NCBI RefSeq assembly: GCF_050436995.1
Contig: NC_134766.1
Location: 1,178,001-1,242,000 of the forward strand
Direction: 5' to 3'
From: Anticarsia gemmatalis
Lineage: Eukaryota; Arthropoda; Insecta; Lepidoptera; Erebidae
Length of the DNA: 64,000 nucleotides
In this document: positions 1 to 11,472 of the stretch, in pieces
How the letters are laid out: each line of letters starts with the position of its first letter
Position numbering within the stretch: position 1 is the first letter of the stretch
The notes under the pieces: generated by a model
The model's database searches: none
Told to the model about the DNA's origin: nothing
What the model saw: only the letters and a program-made list of their open reading frames with translations
Program-made: the position numbers and the translations under genes

Positions 1-10
1 TTATTACACA

Positions 11-225
11 TTAGGTCGGGGAAAATGTCTTTTCGCATCATAGTATGTTTGAACTTGTAATTCAATCTCTTTGGCTTCAAGAATCACAAATGAGTACACG
101 GTTCATTAGGTTTCTTTTAGTGAGCTCGTGAGGTACCCAAATATCAAGTTTTTTTTTGTAAAGAAAACGATTTTATTACAAATTCATACATACTATAATG
201 CGAAATGACTTTTTCCCCGACCTAA
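11..225 (-). mobile_element. Internally deleted mariner-type DNA transposon
   Basis: The two ends are inverted repeats of about 38 bp beginning TTAGGTCGGGGAAAA and continuing with TTTCGCAT-ATAGTATG. On the minus strand the interior (about 60-145) reads as a broken transposase piece with the motif WVPHELT followed by KRNLMNR and then stops. WVPHELT is the conserved linker motif of mariner transposases, just before the catalytic domain. The N-terminal DNA-binding part and the DDD catalytic core are missing, so this 215-bp copy is non-autonomous. A TA duplication is expected; TA follows the right end, but the left flank reads CA, so one side has probably mutated. Confidence 0.85.
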
Positions 226-1579
226 TATTTTCAGGTTATAGTGACTTAAACAACATTACAAAGACGCCAAATATCTTAAAAAACTAGTTACACGTCTTAC
301 ATTTAATTGGTGTCTGAAATAGATGTTTAAATCAGTAGTGGTAAGAAGTAGTTGGTAATTATGTGCGGCTCAGCGGGTCGGAGCCATCTCGAGCGTGCAC
401 GTGACTTGCCTACCAGTGCAACAGATGTACCGAACACATAACTCGTGAAGTTAAGATGTTTTCAGATGTTTTCAGCATCTAGGTCGATTTTTTTTTCGCT
501 CTATCAGAATGTTTAATAAATAATCGAACTTGTTGAGTGAAATTAGGCCTTTAATAATCGAACTTGGTGTGTAATGAACATGAATGGTTCCTACTGGCAA
601 AACGTCCAGTAAGATATGTCCAATATTTGGTTGGATTTTGACATTCTCGAAAGTATTAATAGCTAAAAATTTGTACATAAATATTGTTTAATGATACAAG
701 TAATTTACTTCTTTATTTTTATTGTATGGCAGGCATTAAATACTAACTAGCGATTGGCAAGACTAGTGACTTCGAGACCTTATTCCGTGAGGACCTTTGC
801 AAGCAGTGTGACTAAGCAGTGGGAAAGTAAGTTGACAATATGTACAGTAATTAAAATATTATTATTATAAATTAGAACTTAAGATATTAATCAATGTTGC
901 TTTGGGAAACGATGAAACTATTTCCATTTACGTTGATTTTCTAGGGTATAAAATATTCGTAAGAAATTTTCAGTGACTTTTGTTGCTAACTGTACTGTGT
1001 ACCTTGGTCTATTTCAGTAATGGGACGAAAAGAAGCCTGACGTGCTTAATGGAAGTAGATTTGTTCCACGAATAAGATTAACTCACTAAATTACTGATAA
1101 AATTGTATGTACAATTGTTAGAAATACTACAAAGGAGCAGAAAAAAACACCCAGGTAACTAAGTTATTATTTGTATACAACATCTTATATACCACCGAAA
1201 AATAAAACAATAATAAAATCGCGTTTTAATGGATTTTGCTTTTGTTTTTGTTTTCGTTTTATATACTTACATACATAAAATCACGCATAATTCCTTAAGG
1301 GGTAGGCAATGATCAAAGAACACCACTTGGTAGAATCCTCCAAACTTCCATTACTTCATTCAATTCACTGAATAACAAAAGCCTAGCACAATTTCCTTCA
1401 CACCTGAAAAAACCGAATTTCCCCAAATCAAGCTTCCAACTACAAATTGCGACGGACACAAAACGAGTTACACGGAAATCTGTAATCGAATGTTGCAAAC
1501 GGGCCGAGTATTCAATGGGACGAGATGTAAGGGTCAACTCACACTGAAAGAGCGCTTGCGAGTTTATAGTAGTCTTTAA
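226..1579. other. AT-rich stretch, no gene seen
   Basis: No exon-like reading frame or splice-flanked segment was found. A short dispersed-repeat fragment containing AGGGGTAGGCA lies at about 1261-1330; similar fragments occur near 13010-13060 and 58480-58545. The open frames here (472-678, 1313-1609 on the minus strand) have no recognisable domain, and the second runs into the neighbouring MITE. Confidence 0.5.
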
Positions 1580-1798
1580 GGCTAAGTTCATTTCGACCAA
1601 GCGGTACAAGATCGAAGTAAACGGCTAGTATCGTCTTCATCACCGCGCGGTACCGCGCGTCGCGCTCCGACCCGAGCGCTAGTTCTTGAACCGCAAGCAA
1701 CCGCGCGGTTTCTCGGTTCTGTTACCGCGCGGTGATGTAGACAATACTAGCTGTTTACTCCGATCTTGGATCGTCCGCGCGATCATATGAACTTAGCC
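1580..1798. mobile_element. PIF/Harbinger-like MITE with TAA target duplication
   Basis: This 219-bp element is flanked by TAA at 1577-1579 and 1799-1801. Its ends are long imperfect inverted repeats starting GGCTAAGTTCAT and extending about 80 bp inward through GTAAACNGCTAGTAT and CATCACCGCGCGGTA. The three-base TAA duplication is typical of PIF/Harbinger-type elements (TWA). The element is CpG-rich inside (repeated CCGCGCGGT) in AT-rich surroundings and could fold into a near-complete hairpin. It encodes no protein. Superfamily assignment rests on the duplication and TIR only. Confidence 0.75.
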
Positions 1799-1801
1799 TA
1801 A

Positions 1802-2709
1802 TGAGTCCGCTTCTCTCGCAGTGGGAACCGGGCTTTATGGGGCGAGTTTGGGGCGAGTTGCGCTGACAAGCCGACAGGGGGCTTACCGATCAAGTTGAAC
1901 GTATTCTTGGAATATCAGCCGGGCTTTGTATCGTGAAATGCAACATTGTTTTGGTGTGGCTTCCAGAGATTAATGATTTAGATTCTAAGCTTGTTTGTGG
2001 AGAAACTATGGATGGGAAATAATCTGTTTACGGTTTACATGGTGTCCGTGACGCGTTAAAGATAACATAGCGATGGAAAGTTAGAGGTTTAATTCCAAAG
2101 TTATTTTTATTTTCTTAACTCACGTCAAGTCACGACGGCAGAACATACAATATATTTTTCTTTTCAAAGAATATGCTTTAAAGATTCAATTCTAACATGG
2201 AAAATTGAAATTATTAATGTGATCCACTTTTTTGGTCCTTTTTTTACTAACACACCTCATAAATTAATCCATTATTGTCCCACTGCTGGGCGAGTGTCTC
2301 TCCCCGGTGCCTATGAGAGGTTAGCATCTAGCATACTTTCAAGAACTTTTAAGCATGCAAGATTTCTTCATTGTGGTTTCCTTTCATCGGGAAAGCAAGC
2401 AAATTTTATTTCAACACTTATGTAAGATTTATTCTTAGCGCAAGAAAGAAAATGCTTACCACTATTTTCAGCATTTAACACAATAAAGAAAATACGGTCA
2501 GATTTTATTATAAAAAGAATAAAAAAACAGGACATTCGTTAACTCTACTTGAAAATGAAGTGTCAATATTGTACATAAAAGAAAAATACATTTTCATTAT
2601 AAGAGAGCTTTAACAAACTCAAGTACAAGAAAATACTTGTATTTGTATTTCATCGCCAGTACGAGATTTCCTGTATTACTTTGTACAATTTATTAATAAA
2701 TAATATTTT
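1802..2709. other. No gene seen; small LINE 3'-end fragment
   Basis: About 1802-1890 is unusually G-rich for the region, including two GGGGCGAGTT copies, but has no coding signature. About 2270-2325 on the minus strand carries a fragment related to the CCCAGCAGTGGGAC end found repeatedly in this window (RTE-type LINE 3' end). The rest is plain AT-rich sequence. Confidence 0.45.
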
Positions 2710-2845
2710 GCCTGTTGTACCCGAGGGCCTATGCCCTCGGGTACACCTCAGTCTATCTGAGGTGTTTGAAATCAAACTATGTTTCGCCATTAACTATGTT
2801 AGTCCCATGTAATAAGGGAGGAGAATATTTATACCTACATATAAA
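2710..2845 (-). repeat. 3' part of a tRNA-derived SINE (family B)
   Basis: On the minus strand this matches the distal half of the SINE family called B here (full examples at 29921, 39525 and 62690). Shared blocks include TAGTCCCATGTAATA and the GTTTCGCCATTAA block. The usual tail with a GGTATAACAGGC-like sequence is replaced here by a perfect hairpin (2716-2745). No tRNA head is present, so the copy is 5'-truncated. Confidence 0.6.
2716..2745. repeat. Perfect 13-bp-arm hairpin, 4-nt loop
   Basis: TGTACCCGAGGGC is followed by the loop CTAT and then its exact reverse complement. The stem is GC-rich in an AT-rich region and sits at the tail of a SINE-B copy, where other copies have no such palindrome. 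Confidence 0.85.
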
Positions 2846-2847
2846 CT

Positions 2848-2960
2848 GCTATTATAAATATGAAAATCTGTTTGTTTGTTATTTCCGCCTAAACTGCTGA
2901 ACCGATTTTAACAAACTTTTGACTAAAGATAGTTGAAGATACGGACTTAACTAAGAGGCA
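2848..2960 (+). mobile_element. Decayed Helitron-like 5' fragment (second family)
   Basis: TATTATAAATATGAAAATCTG, a GTTTGTTTGTT run, then AACTGCTGAACCGATTTT resemble the 5' end of the second Helitron-like family (better preserved at 59846). The 3' end is absent. Confidence 0.5.
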
Positions 2961-4750
2961 ATTTTTTTCTCAACTGTCACTTGAGAGGTTGAAAATAAGG
3001 GATGAAAGATTATTCGTAAAAGGAACAACGTAGGTTGGCTAGTAAATAATAATTATCGAAATTGCCCTTTTCTGTATTAAATATTTGTCAGTCGAAGTTT
3101 TCTGTTAGAGTCAAATATCAAGAGATTTAGTGTAATTACTAATTGTTTTAAGAGCTTGGTGGACCCTTTTGTAAGGGGACCCCTCTTTGTCACTTTTGAG
3201 TTGTTTTGTGAAATTTCTGAGATTTCTACAAGCTGTTTTATGGATCTATCTTTTATCGAAAGGAAAGTAATAGTAAATAGATGAGTAGGCGTTTATTGTG
3301 ATTTATACTAGACTTTTTTTTGTATTTAGTAAATGCCCTAATCACTGCAATTGCGAGTCAAATTTGATAAATCATTATTAAGCATTTATGCATGGAAACT
3401 AATTTTACAAGTTACGGTAACATAATATCTAAGTTCTACGGCAAGCAAATCTAGCAGCTAGTTGGTTGGAATATGAGTCTTTCATGGATATATTTGAAAT
3501 ATATTTAGTTTATTTTATTTTAGCAGTTATTTATTTATCACATAGTTAGTGGCAAACCTAATTACAAAGTTCTAAAAGAGTCCTTTGCTCGGCAGTGGGA
3601 CATAGACTTTTTAGGTATATCCTAATAAAAAAAATAAAAAAAATGGGATATCATAGATTATTGTAAGGTTTGAGCTGAGTTCAAAGTACAATCGATGCTG
3701 TTTAAGCTTACATCCGAAACATTCGAAGCGTCTGCTTTGATTAGGTGGAGTTAATACTTTACACCCAGTGGTTTGGTACAAAGAGCTTACTGAGAGGTTA
3801 ATGGTATTTCAACCTGTAATTGCGGTGTAAAGAAATGGTAGTTTAGTTCTGCCGAATGAGTAAGTATGCAAGGAACTTTATTGTTTTGATCTGTTATAAT
3901 AGTATGTCATTTAAGCTTAAGATGCCTAGGACTGTAAAACTATACTTGAAATAAGTAAATTATAAAATAAATTTAGAATGGATAAATATTCTCTCGAATA
4001 AAAAAAATGTTTTGAAGCACAGTCCACATAATATGGCGAAGTAGTCGATGAATATAGTATATAAAGAAAAACTATCATTCGAACATATTATCTGCTCCTT
4101 TTTGTAGTCGGTAAAAATAAAATTTGTTAAGTCTCAGAATTTGAACAGGTGGAACGAGGTAAAGAGAGCCGATAGTAGTGAAAGGTGTATTTCTGCTGGC
4201 AGCTTACACTCCAAACTTAGACATCAGCTAATAGCGTCTTACAGTAATCGCAAAATTCCTGATTAAAATTCCATTTCGATCCCTTTTTAAACCGTTTCTC
4301 AATTAATTATCCGACTGGAATTTCATAAATTCAATACCAAAATAATCTCATTACTGTCACCCGTACATAACCTAAAATTCTGTCCATTATTACTAAAATT
4401 CTGTCCATTATTACTAAAATTCCGTTACAAACGTGATAATCCCATCGCAATTAAACACGTTTGTAAGCGGCAACCCTAACCGTGACCCGTTGAATTCTTA
4501 ATAGGGCTGCCACGCATCGTGTCAGTGAGCTCTTTCAACTAAACACATCTTTTGACGGGTTACGGATGATGTAACCTACTTTTGCGGGGTTAAAAATGCA
4601 GTTGGGGTTTCTGAAAGCGGTTTGATGTGCCTTTGTTTTAAATGCGGTTGCAATAACTTATCTCTAGGTAGGGTTAACGAGAGCAAGGCCTCTTGTTTTT
4701 ATATAGGTGTCTCATTTCATTAGTGATGTTTTCTTCACAACTATTTATGT
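2961..4750. other. AT-rich stretch, no gene seen
   Basis: No gene-like segment is visible. A fragment with GCTCGGCAGTGGGACATA lies at about 3589-3605 (decayed LINE 3' end). A 21-bp tandem repeat is listed separately. Confidence 0.45.
4372..4427 (+). repeat. 21-bp tandem repeat, 2.6 copies
   Basis: CTAAAATTCTGTCCATTATTA occurs twice exactly (4372-4392, 4393-4413) and is followed by a partial third unit with one change. It looks like a recent short duplication with no other visible role. Confidence 0.9.
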
Positions 4751-4870
4751 AGAGTCGGCTTCCAGTCTCATCGGATGCAGCTGTATATCAGTATTTTACA
4801 TGGAGCGACTGCCTACCTAACTTCTACAACCCAGTTACCTGGGTTATAGCACGATACCCTTCTGTAAGAT
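4751..4870 (-). repeat. 3' part of 5S-like SINE (family C)
   Basis: AGAGTCGGCTTCCAGTCTCA, GATGCAGCTG, TTTTACATGGAGCGACTGCC and CCCAGTTACC are shared with the longer copy at 41186-41488, where a 5S-like head is present. This copy retains only the 3' body in minus orientation. Confidence 0.7.
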
Positions 4871-6898
4871 AAATAATATAAATAATAGGTAGTTAAATTC
4901 AAAGTAGGTGCCAAAACAGTAGTACGAGGAAAAGCGAAGATTTAATACAAAAATAGCGGTTTTAACATAACAAGTAAATTAAGTAAATCATCCAGATTTT
5001 TAAAATCTCCATTTCTATGCCGAAACAAAAGCTCAGGAGTGAATATCATGACGCGACTGAGGTAGAATAAACTCAGTAATTTTGTGTATAAAGTATATGT
5101 TTAGCATTATTCATGCGCTTGTCTGAGGAGCTACTATTAAAGATATGATTATACCACTGAATATTTATACTAATAGTTTAAAATGTTATATTCAGACTGT
5201 CACTCTGTTTATAGTGTATACGGCTTCTACTGCTGATTGGGAAGGCTTGGGTTCGATTTTTGAGTAGGGTCTAGTATTATCGGTAGTGATTCGGAGTTGG
5301 CTTATGTGATTATTTTGAACCAATATTGGACTCGGAATACTAGAAAAATCATTGAAACTCCTAAACGTTTAATTACCCTTTCTTATTAATGAAATGTTAA
5401 AAATATATTTTAGTTCATACTTGTATTTTGTCAGATAAATACACACTATATATGTTTTCATTCCTATAAAGCTGATCTTTTAACCGTACAATTTATTAAG
5501 CGTAAGCAAAACACTTTGATTCGAACTCGAGTCTCCGCGGTTACTGCACACACTATTACTTAAACCACGTGGCAGTGATGTATGTACGTAAAACTCTCAG
5601 TTAGTGGACAAACTACGCCACAATTACTGGCGCAGCGCCTGACTGATTTATTAGAGCAATATGCTAGATCGTTTGTTGAAGCTGCAATACAGTAGGCGAC
5701 TTTTAGTTGTTTAATAAAAGGTTTAGGGTAGGCTTTCTATGTGTTGGTTGGAATTGATCGTTTGTCAAGTAGCGAAAATTTTAGAGTATATACTATTATA
5801 TACAAAGTATTTAGTAACTGCACGTTAGGCGCAATGACTAACGTGGGCACCTCGGGTAATAACCGTAATGTGTGGTGAGTTTAAATCCCAACTGGTAAAC
5901 ATATTTGTGTGATGAGCACGAGTATCTGTTCGGGCCTGGTCGTAAATTTATCGATATTCTGATGACTGACGCTAAAATATCGCTGTATTGTGCAAAAGTC
6001 CTTACATCAAGTAAATACACTGAAATATTCATCCATCAACACAAAACTTGAGTATTTTAATTAAAATGCTTACAATGTAAATAATCTCTTGGTGAGTTGA
6101 CAAGTTGTTTTTAATCTTGGTAACACTGTTGCCAAGTTTGTTACTTATATGTCTTGGCTTTAGGACTTGAACTAACTTGGTCGAGTAAGTGTGGAAATCT
6201 TGCGTTGCAATGTAAGATGAAAATTTTGTTAGAAGAAAAGTATCTTAAAATGGGGTTTCTTTAGGAAGATTTGGGGTTAATTTGATGATAGAAAAGTAAA
6301 TAGTTTGCTTAAAAAACTAGCGATGACTCCAGTTCTTGGTATTAAATATCGCTATGAATAAAATTGTAGCATTTAAAACATCGAAATAAACAGCTGCCGG
6401 ATATAATCATAATAAGTGTTCATATTAAGTTACAATAAGAATATTTTGAAGTTACACACATCTTACGCATAACCAAACTGAAAAATGTGTTCAAAATTAT
6501 CCACAAAACAGAAAACATTCGAACAACTTAAAAAATGAATCCACGGAACTCAACATATTTTATCAAAAAATATCTTTCATTTAATCTCATCGATACAACC
6601 TTGTAAATATCGACGGATTTTACATAACAAGTATTTTACATAACAATCTTACATTTAACAGATGGGGACCTTTCCTCTGAGAGGTGAGAGGTCAATCTGT
6701 TGCCTTTGTTCAGTATTTGATAGAATTTCATCGAACAATAGCTAGTGTTACTTTGTATCGGGTTTAACGGGCTCCTAGGCTTACAGATTGGCTTTTATCG
6801 AGAATTCTTGGACGTGAAATATATGGAAATTCTATGGAAATAAACTAGTGTAAAACTAGAGATTCAATTCCAAAATACAATCTTAAAAATATTTTTTA
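4871..6898. other. No gene seen; one eroded SINE
   Basis: About 5195-5300 (plus) has a degraded SINE-B head with a B-box-like GGGTTCGATTTTTGAGT and the CGGAGTTGG block. About 5515-5575 (minus) has another B-box-like remnant. The remainder is AT-rich with no exon candidate. Confidence 0.45.
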
Positions 6899-7159
6899 CT
6901 AGCTGACCCCCGCAACTTCGCTTGCGTCACTTAAGAGAATAAGTCAAAAATTTTCCCCGTTTTTGTAACATTTTTCGTTGCTACTCCGCTCCTAATGACT
7001 GTAGCGTGATGTTATATAGCCTATAGCCTTCCTCGATAAATGGGCTATCTAACACTGAAAGAATTTTTCAAATCGGACCAGTAGTTCCTGAGATTAGCGC
7101 GTTCAAACAAACAAAGTAACAAACAAACAAACTCTTCAGCTTTATAATATTAGTATAGA
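6899..7159 (-). mobile_element. Non-autonomous Helitron (Lep1-like), near complete
   Basis: In element orientation it begins TCTATACTAATATTATAAA, has an interrupted GTTT run, and ends in CTAG. A small hairpin (CGCAA and TTGCG arms in sibling copies) lies 12 nt before the end. Flanking bases are A before TC and T after CTAG, the Helitron A|T target with no duplication. The first ten 5' bases are duplicated, so the outer boundary could be 7169. It has no coding capacity; mobilisation would need an autonomous Rep/helicase element elsewhere. The name Lep1-like is from memory of lepidopteran Helitrons. Confidence 0.85.
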
Positions 7160-7618
7160 TTAGTATAGATAAAAATCCGACATGTGGCGGGCTAATCGAT
7201 AAACATACATAAAAAAACAATATTTCGAATATAGAACCTTTCTGTATGAAGTCAGTAAAACTATAGTAGGTACCTACTGAAAAGTGATCATAAGATCTTT
7301 TCAAAGTATTGTTTTCCTGGAAATCGAAACTTGGACCCCTTGCAGTTGCGTATTTATTGTTTAATCTAAACTGTTAAAATTAAAATTATGTCAATTTTCA
7401 CCTAATTCGATACATTCGTTTTTGCGTCAATGTCAAATGAATAATAAACATTCAACCCATTTTTACGAGCTTTTATAACTTTCACACTATCTGAAAAATA
7501 ACAGAATTATTCCTCTAATTAATTAGGTAGATATCTGACAAACAAACAACTGCCCTAAGTGTAATATTTATAAAAACCTATGTACACAAACGAGCAAAAA
7601 AATCGCAACACAGAAATT
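7160..7618. other. No gene seen
   Basis: AT-rich sequence between a Helitron and a SINE. No splice-flanked frame or named repeat was recognised. Confidence 0.4.
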
Positions 7619-7845
7619 TGACTGCCTCTGTGGCGCAGTGGTTTAGGTCGCCACGCCGATACCACTGCAACGGGAGGTCGTGGGTTCGATTCCCAAACGG
7701 AGCAATTATTTGTGCGATCCACAAATAATTGTTTCGGGTCTGGTTGTGCTTTGTGTCCGTTGTTTGTATGTTTGTAAAAGTCCCCGCGACACAAGAGCAA
7801 TTCTTAGTGCGGGAGTTGTCTTTTATTTAAAAAAAAAAAAAAAAA
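7619..7845 (+). repeat. tRNA-derived SINE (family A), full length with poly(A)
   Basis: The head carries a polymerase III A box (GTGGCGCAGTGG) and B box (GGGTTCGATTCC). The body contains TTTGTGCGATCCACAAATAA and the tail ACAAGAGCAATTCTTAGTGC, ending in 17 A residues at 7829-7845. It is the best-preserved copy of this family in the window and a useful reference for the degraded ones. Transcription would start near 7619 from the internal promoter. The frames across it (7555-7800 minus, 7680-8054 plus) are chance. Confidence 0.9.
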
Positions 7846-10075
7846 GAAATTCATTTCTACTTCAGAACAAAATTATTCGCAGCACAAAAAATGTACAGCG
7901 TCAAGTATTTCTCTACATTTTTGCTCTACCGAACGTCAATATTAGAAGCATCTTACAACTTTTAATAAGCCAGCGCTTTCAAATGAACTACGCAGCAAAA
8001 TTATGTCGCGGGTACTCGGCAAAAATATATAAAAACTGCGCAAAAGTGAGCTGAAATGTCGGGTAGAGGGTTCCGTGGAAATGATTTACGAATTTTGATA
8101 ACTGTGTGTGTCATTGAAAACTAGGAAGTTTGTTAGATGTTTAGTTTTTATTATGAGGATTGAATCTTATTACCTAAAATTAATCCATGGTGATTTTAAT
8201 GGTGATCATCATGGAAAATTTTGGAATATTCATTTTTTGATGGTTACATACAAGTGACATAGCATTTTTTACGATAAAAATTTCTTGTACTTATCCAATT
8301 AATGGAAAGACGATATACGAGTTTTTTCAGTTATTGCTGACATAGGCAGCTTACTGACAAAAGCCTATTTTTAACATGACATTACGCTGAAACGTCAAGC
8401 AAATCAAAGCAAACAATGTTAATATCGTTAGCCTCCTTGTAAAAATAAACCCCGTATCACAAAAAAACATTTCACATGTTAAAAATACACACTAAAAATA
8501 AAAGCAATAACTTGGAAGGCTTCGCGGAACCCTGAAAACAGAAAAATTCGAGGCGAAAGCTCTCGAGCCCGACCTTTTGAAGTTAAAACGCCTGGTTATG
8601 AAGTGAAAGAGGCTGGATTAACTAGCTTTTCAGGCTTTACTTGTAACTAGGTTAATTTAAAGGCTGTATTGACTTCATTATGAACCAGTTGAGGACTCAC
8701 TTTAGTAAAATCAAGGTGATTTTTTCAGAGTTACGGCAAAGTTGCGAAATTTTGCGGCGAAATTTTTCAGGGTCTATTTTTGTTGGGTGAATATTTTTTT
8801 TAAAGGAAGTTCTGCTTTTTTGAGCTTTAAGAAAGTACGTACAAATTTTACAACTTCCTGTGTGATGTGAAATGGATCCGAATAACACACGTCTTGATAC
8901 ATTGGTACTAATCGATACAAAATCGATTATCAGACCCTCATTACAGAAAAAAAAAGTAAACTAAATATGCAATACTTTATTACCCGCATAGAAATTTAGC
9001 AGTGAAAGCGTAAAAGGCAAACAGGCAGTTACCTTTACTTGTATTAATAAAGAAGTAGAAATTATTTTTCTCGATCTAACTTCCTCTTTCCGACAGAAAA
9101 CCCTTGCCCAGCATTGAAACAGCTGTGATATATTCCCTCAATCAACACATTGTCCCACTGTTGGGAAAAGATCTCTAGCAAACTTAAGCCACTATTTCAA
9201 GCCAATTTTCTAGCTATATGTTCTTCTTCGCAGCAACATTTAAACTGAAAATATTCTGGTTATTTCTCTAATTTACGTAGTACCTAAGTAATTAGAATTA
9301 CGCGTACGTGTACAGTACGTGAATAAAACAGGCAACCCGTTCAGTCTCTCTCATTATACGAACGTTTGTAATTAAACAAATAATTAAACAAACCAAGTCT
9401 TGTATTTGCCTCGTGTGGTACAATGTACAGTCAAGAGTAGGAATATGTGTACACTTATATTTTTGTCGTAAGAACATCGCAGATTTGCTGCTTTTCGCGA
9501 TTGGCGTCTGCAGCGATATAAAAATTGCAATTCTGTGTCTAATTGCTAGGTAAATGCAAACATAATATCTTAACTCGCTAGTTAAAGTTCACACAATGTC
9601 TCAAAGTCAAGCAATGTTCGAATATAAATTAAAAAAGACCAACAGCAATTTGCTCCACCCGGAAATCGAATCAGTGACGTCAAGGTCCATATTAAGCTAT
9701 TAATAATCGAATACTATAAAATAGATGTGACCCTAATGCCGAGAAATCAAATAAATTACTTAAAGCATTCTTCCAAAAATGGGAAATTCTCAGCTCTTAC
9801 CAGAATCTACAGACAAACCTCAAACCTCGTTATGGATAGTTGTTCAACTATTCTGACCACAAAGACATTAGAATGGTGTAAACTGTGGAAGTGTACACAT
9901 ATTCGTGCTCGTGACTGTACCGTGTACGATTTATTATAGACAATGAATGTGGAGACTATTAGTGCTTTGTATATGTACAGAAAAATAAAGTTTACTGCAA
10001 AGAATTTACGATTTATGTACTAGGAATACCACAAAGAGTTTACGATTTACGTTCATAAAATGCTTTATTTAAATA
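7846..10075. other. Long AT-rich stretch, no gene seen
   Basis: No convincing exon was found. About 9147-9180 (minus) has a LINE 3'-end fragment (TGTCCCACTGTTGGG). At 9999-10055 ACAAAGARTTTACGATTTAYG occurs twice in tandem. Frames at 8697-8888 and 9727-9939 show no domain, signal peptide or splice context. Confidence 0.45.
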
Positions 10076-10361
10076 CTAGCTGACCCGCGCAACTTCGCTT
10101 GCGTCACCTAAGAGAATGGGTCAAAATTTTCCCCGTTTTTGTAACATTTTTCGTTGCTACTCCGCTCCTAATGACCGTAGCGTGATGTTATATAGCCTAT
10201 AGCCTTCCTCGATAAATGGGCTATCTAACACTGAAAGAATTTTTAAAATCGGACCAGTAGTTCCTGAGATTAGCGCGTTCAAACAAACAAACAAACAAAC
10301 AAACAATCAAACAAACAAACTCTTCAGCTTTATAATATTAGTATTAGTATAGAAGTATAGA
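10076..10361 (-). mobile_element. Non-autonomous Helitron (Lep1-like), complete
   Basis: On the plus strand it runs from CTAGCTGACCCGCGCAACTT to TATAGA, so the element reads TC...CTAG on the minus strand, with A|T flanks. The internal CAAA run is expanded (about 10280-10320) with one interruption, and the TAGTAT near the 5' end is partly duplicated. Confidence 0.9.
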
Positions 10362-10424
10362 TTTGTTCAACAAGAAAAAACTAATAACTTACTTTTACAA
10401 TTGAAATAATTTATTATCACTGCT

Positions 10425-10512
10425 TTTGTGTTCTGTGTGATAGTGTTTGGGACTTCTGAGCGTTAGATCTCGGGTTGGATTCTTGGGTAGTGCAAAGAGC
10501 TTTTTATTCTTG
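10425..10512 (+). repeat. Eroded SINE-B head
   Basis: GATCTCGGGTTGGATTCTTGGGTAGTGCAAAGAG aligns with the B box and following segment of SINE-B; most of the body is lost. Confidence 0.4.
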
Positions 10513-10538
10513 TATTGGGCGTTTGATAATATTACAGA

Positions 10539-10795
10539 CTAGCTGACCCGCTGCAACTTCGCTTGCGTCACATAAGAGAGAATGGGTCAAAATTTTCCCC
10601 GTTTTTGTAACATTTTTCACTAGTACTCTGCTCCAATTGGTCGTAGCGTGATGATATTATTATATAGCCTAAAGCCTTCCTCGATAAATGGACTATCCAA
10701 CACTGAAAGAATTTTTCAAATCGGATTAGTCGTTCCTGAGATTAGCGCGTTCAAACAAACAAACAAACTCTTCAGCTTTATAATATTAGTATAGA
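10539..10795 (-). mobile_element. Non-autonomous Helitron (Lep1-like), complete
   Basis: CTAGCTGACCCGCTGCAACTT at the left and AGTATAGA at the right give a TC...CTAG element on the minus strand with A|T flanks. One inserted base in the terminal hairpin separates it from siblings. It lies only about 180 bp from the previous copy, in the same orientation. Confidence 0.9.
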
Positions 10796-11227
10796 TTTAG
10801 CTGTACAACGTTCTTTCCGTTTTTCTCTTCTGAAAAAGAAGTTCCCAAGGGAATTGTTACCAGAATTGTTGTAAAGCCCTCAAAATTGTTTACCTTCATA
10901 CAATTGCGTACAATATTATCTTAAACGAAGTACATTTCCTTCACAAATATAATTCAATTGTCCTTTGTTACGCCCTTGTTGTTAATGAGAGATAGCAATT
11001 AAATAAATGTATTGTTTTGTTTATTATTTGAGGTTATGCTAGGAAATGCTTTTAAATTACTGTATTCATTGAATTTTTTCATGCTTGTAGCCTTCTTAAG
11101 TATATAATTTAGGATGTCAATTGGCAGGACAGAACGTGCCCTATCACTGCCCTACTACTTTACCACCACCAAGGTAATGAGAGAAAAAAAACATTGTCAC
11201 TGTATTACTTCTAAAAATATTATTAAA
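10796..11227. other. No gene seen
   Basis: AT-rich spacer between two Helitron copies; no repeat or exon recognised. Confidence 0.4.
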
Positions 11228-11472
11228 TAGCTGACCCGCCCAACTTCGCTTGCGTCACATAACAGAGAATGGGTCAAAATTTTCCCCGTTTTTGTAACAT
11301 TTTTCACTGGTACTCTGCTCCTATTGGTTGTAGCGTCATGATATATAGCCTATAGCCGTCCTTCATAAATAGACTATCTAACACTGAAAGAATTTTTCAA
11401 ATCGGACCAGTAGTTCCTGAGATTAGCGCGTTCAAACAAACAAACTCTTCAGCTTTATAAAATTAGTATAGA
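11228..11472 (-). mobile_element. Non-autonomous Helitron (Lep1-like), near complete
   Basis: Same family as the two copies upstream, same orientation. The terminal CTAG reads CTAT here (plus strand ATAGCTGACCC), so the 3' terminus is mutated or ends one base short. The internal CAAA run is short. Confidence 0.85.

Noticed and set aside
7555..8054. Open frames on both strands at 7555-7800 and 7680-8054
   Set aside because: They are translations of a SINE-A copy; phrases such as SVWESNPRPP come from its B-box region.
10281..10320. CRISPR-like regular repeats in the CAAA/GTTT runs
   Set aside because: Simple microsatellites inside Helitrons in eukaryotic DNA; no spacers and no associated genes.
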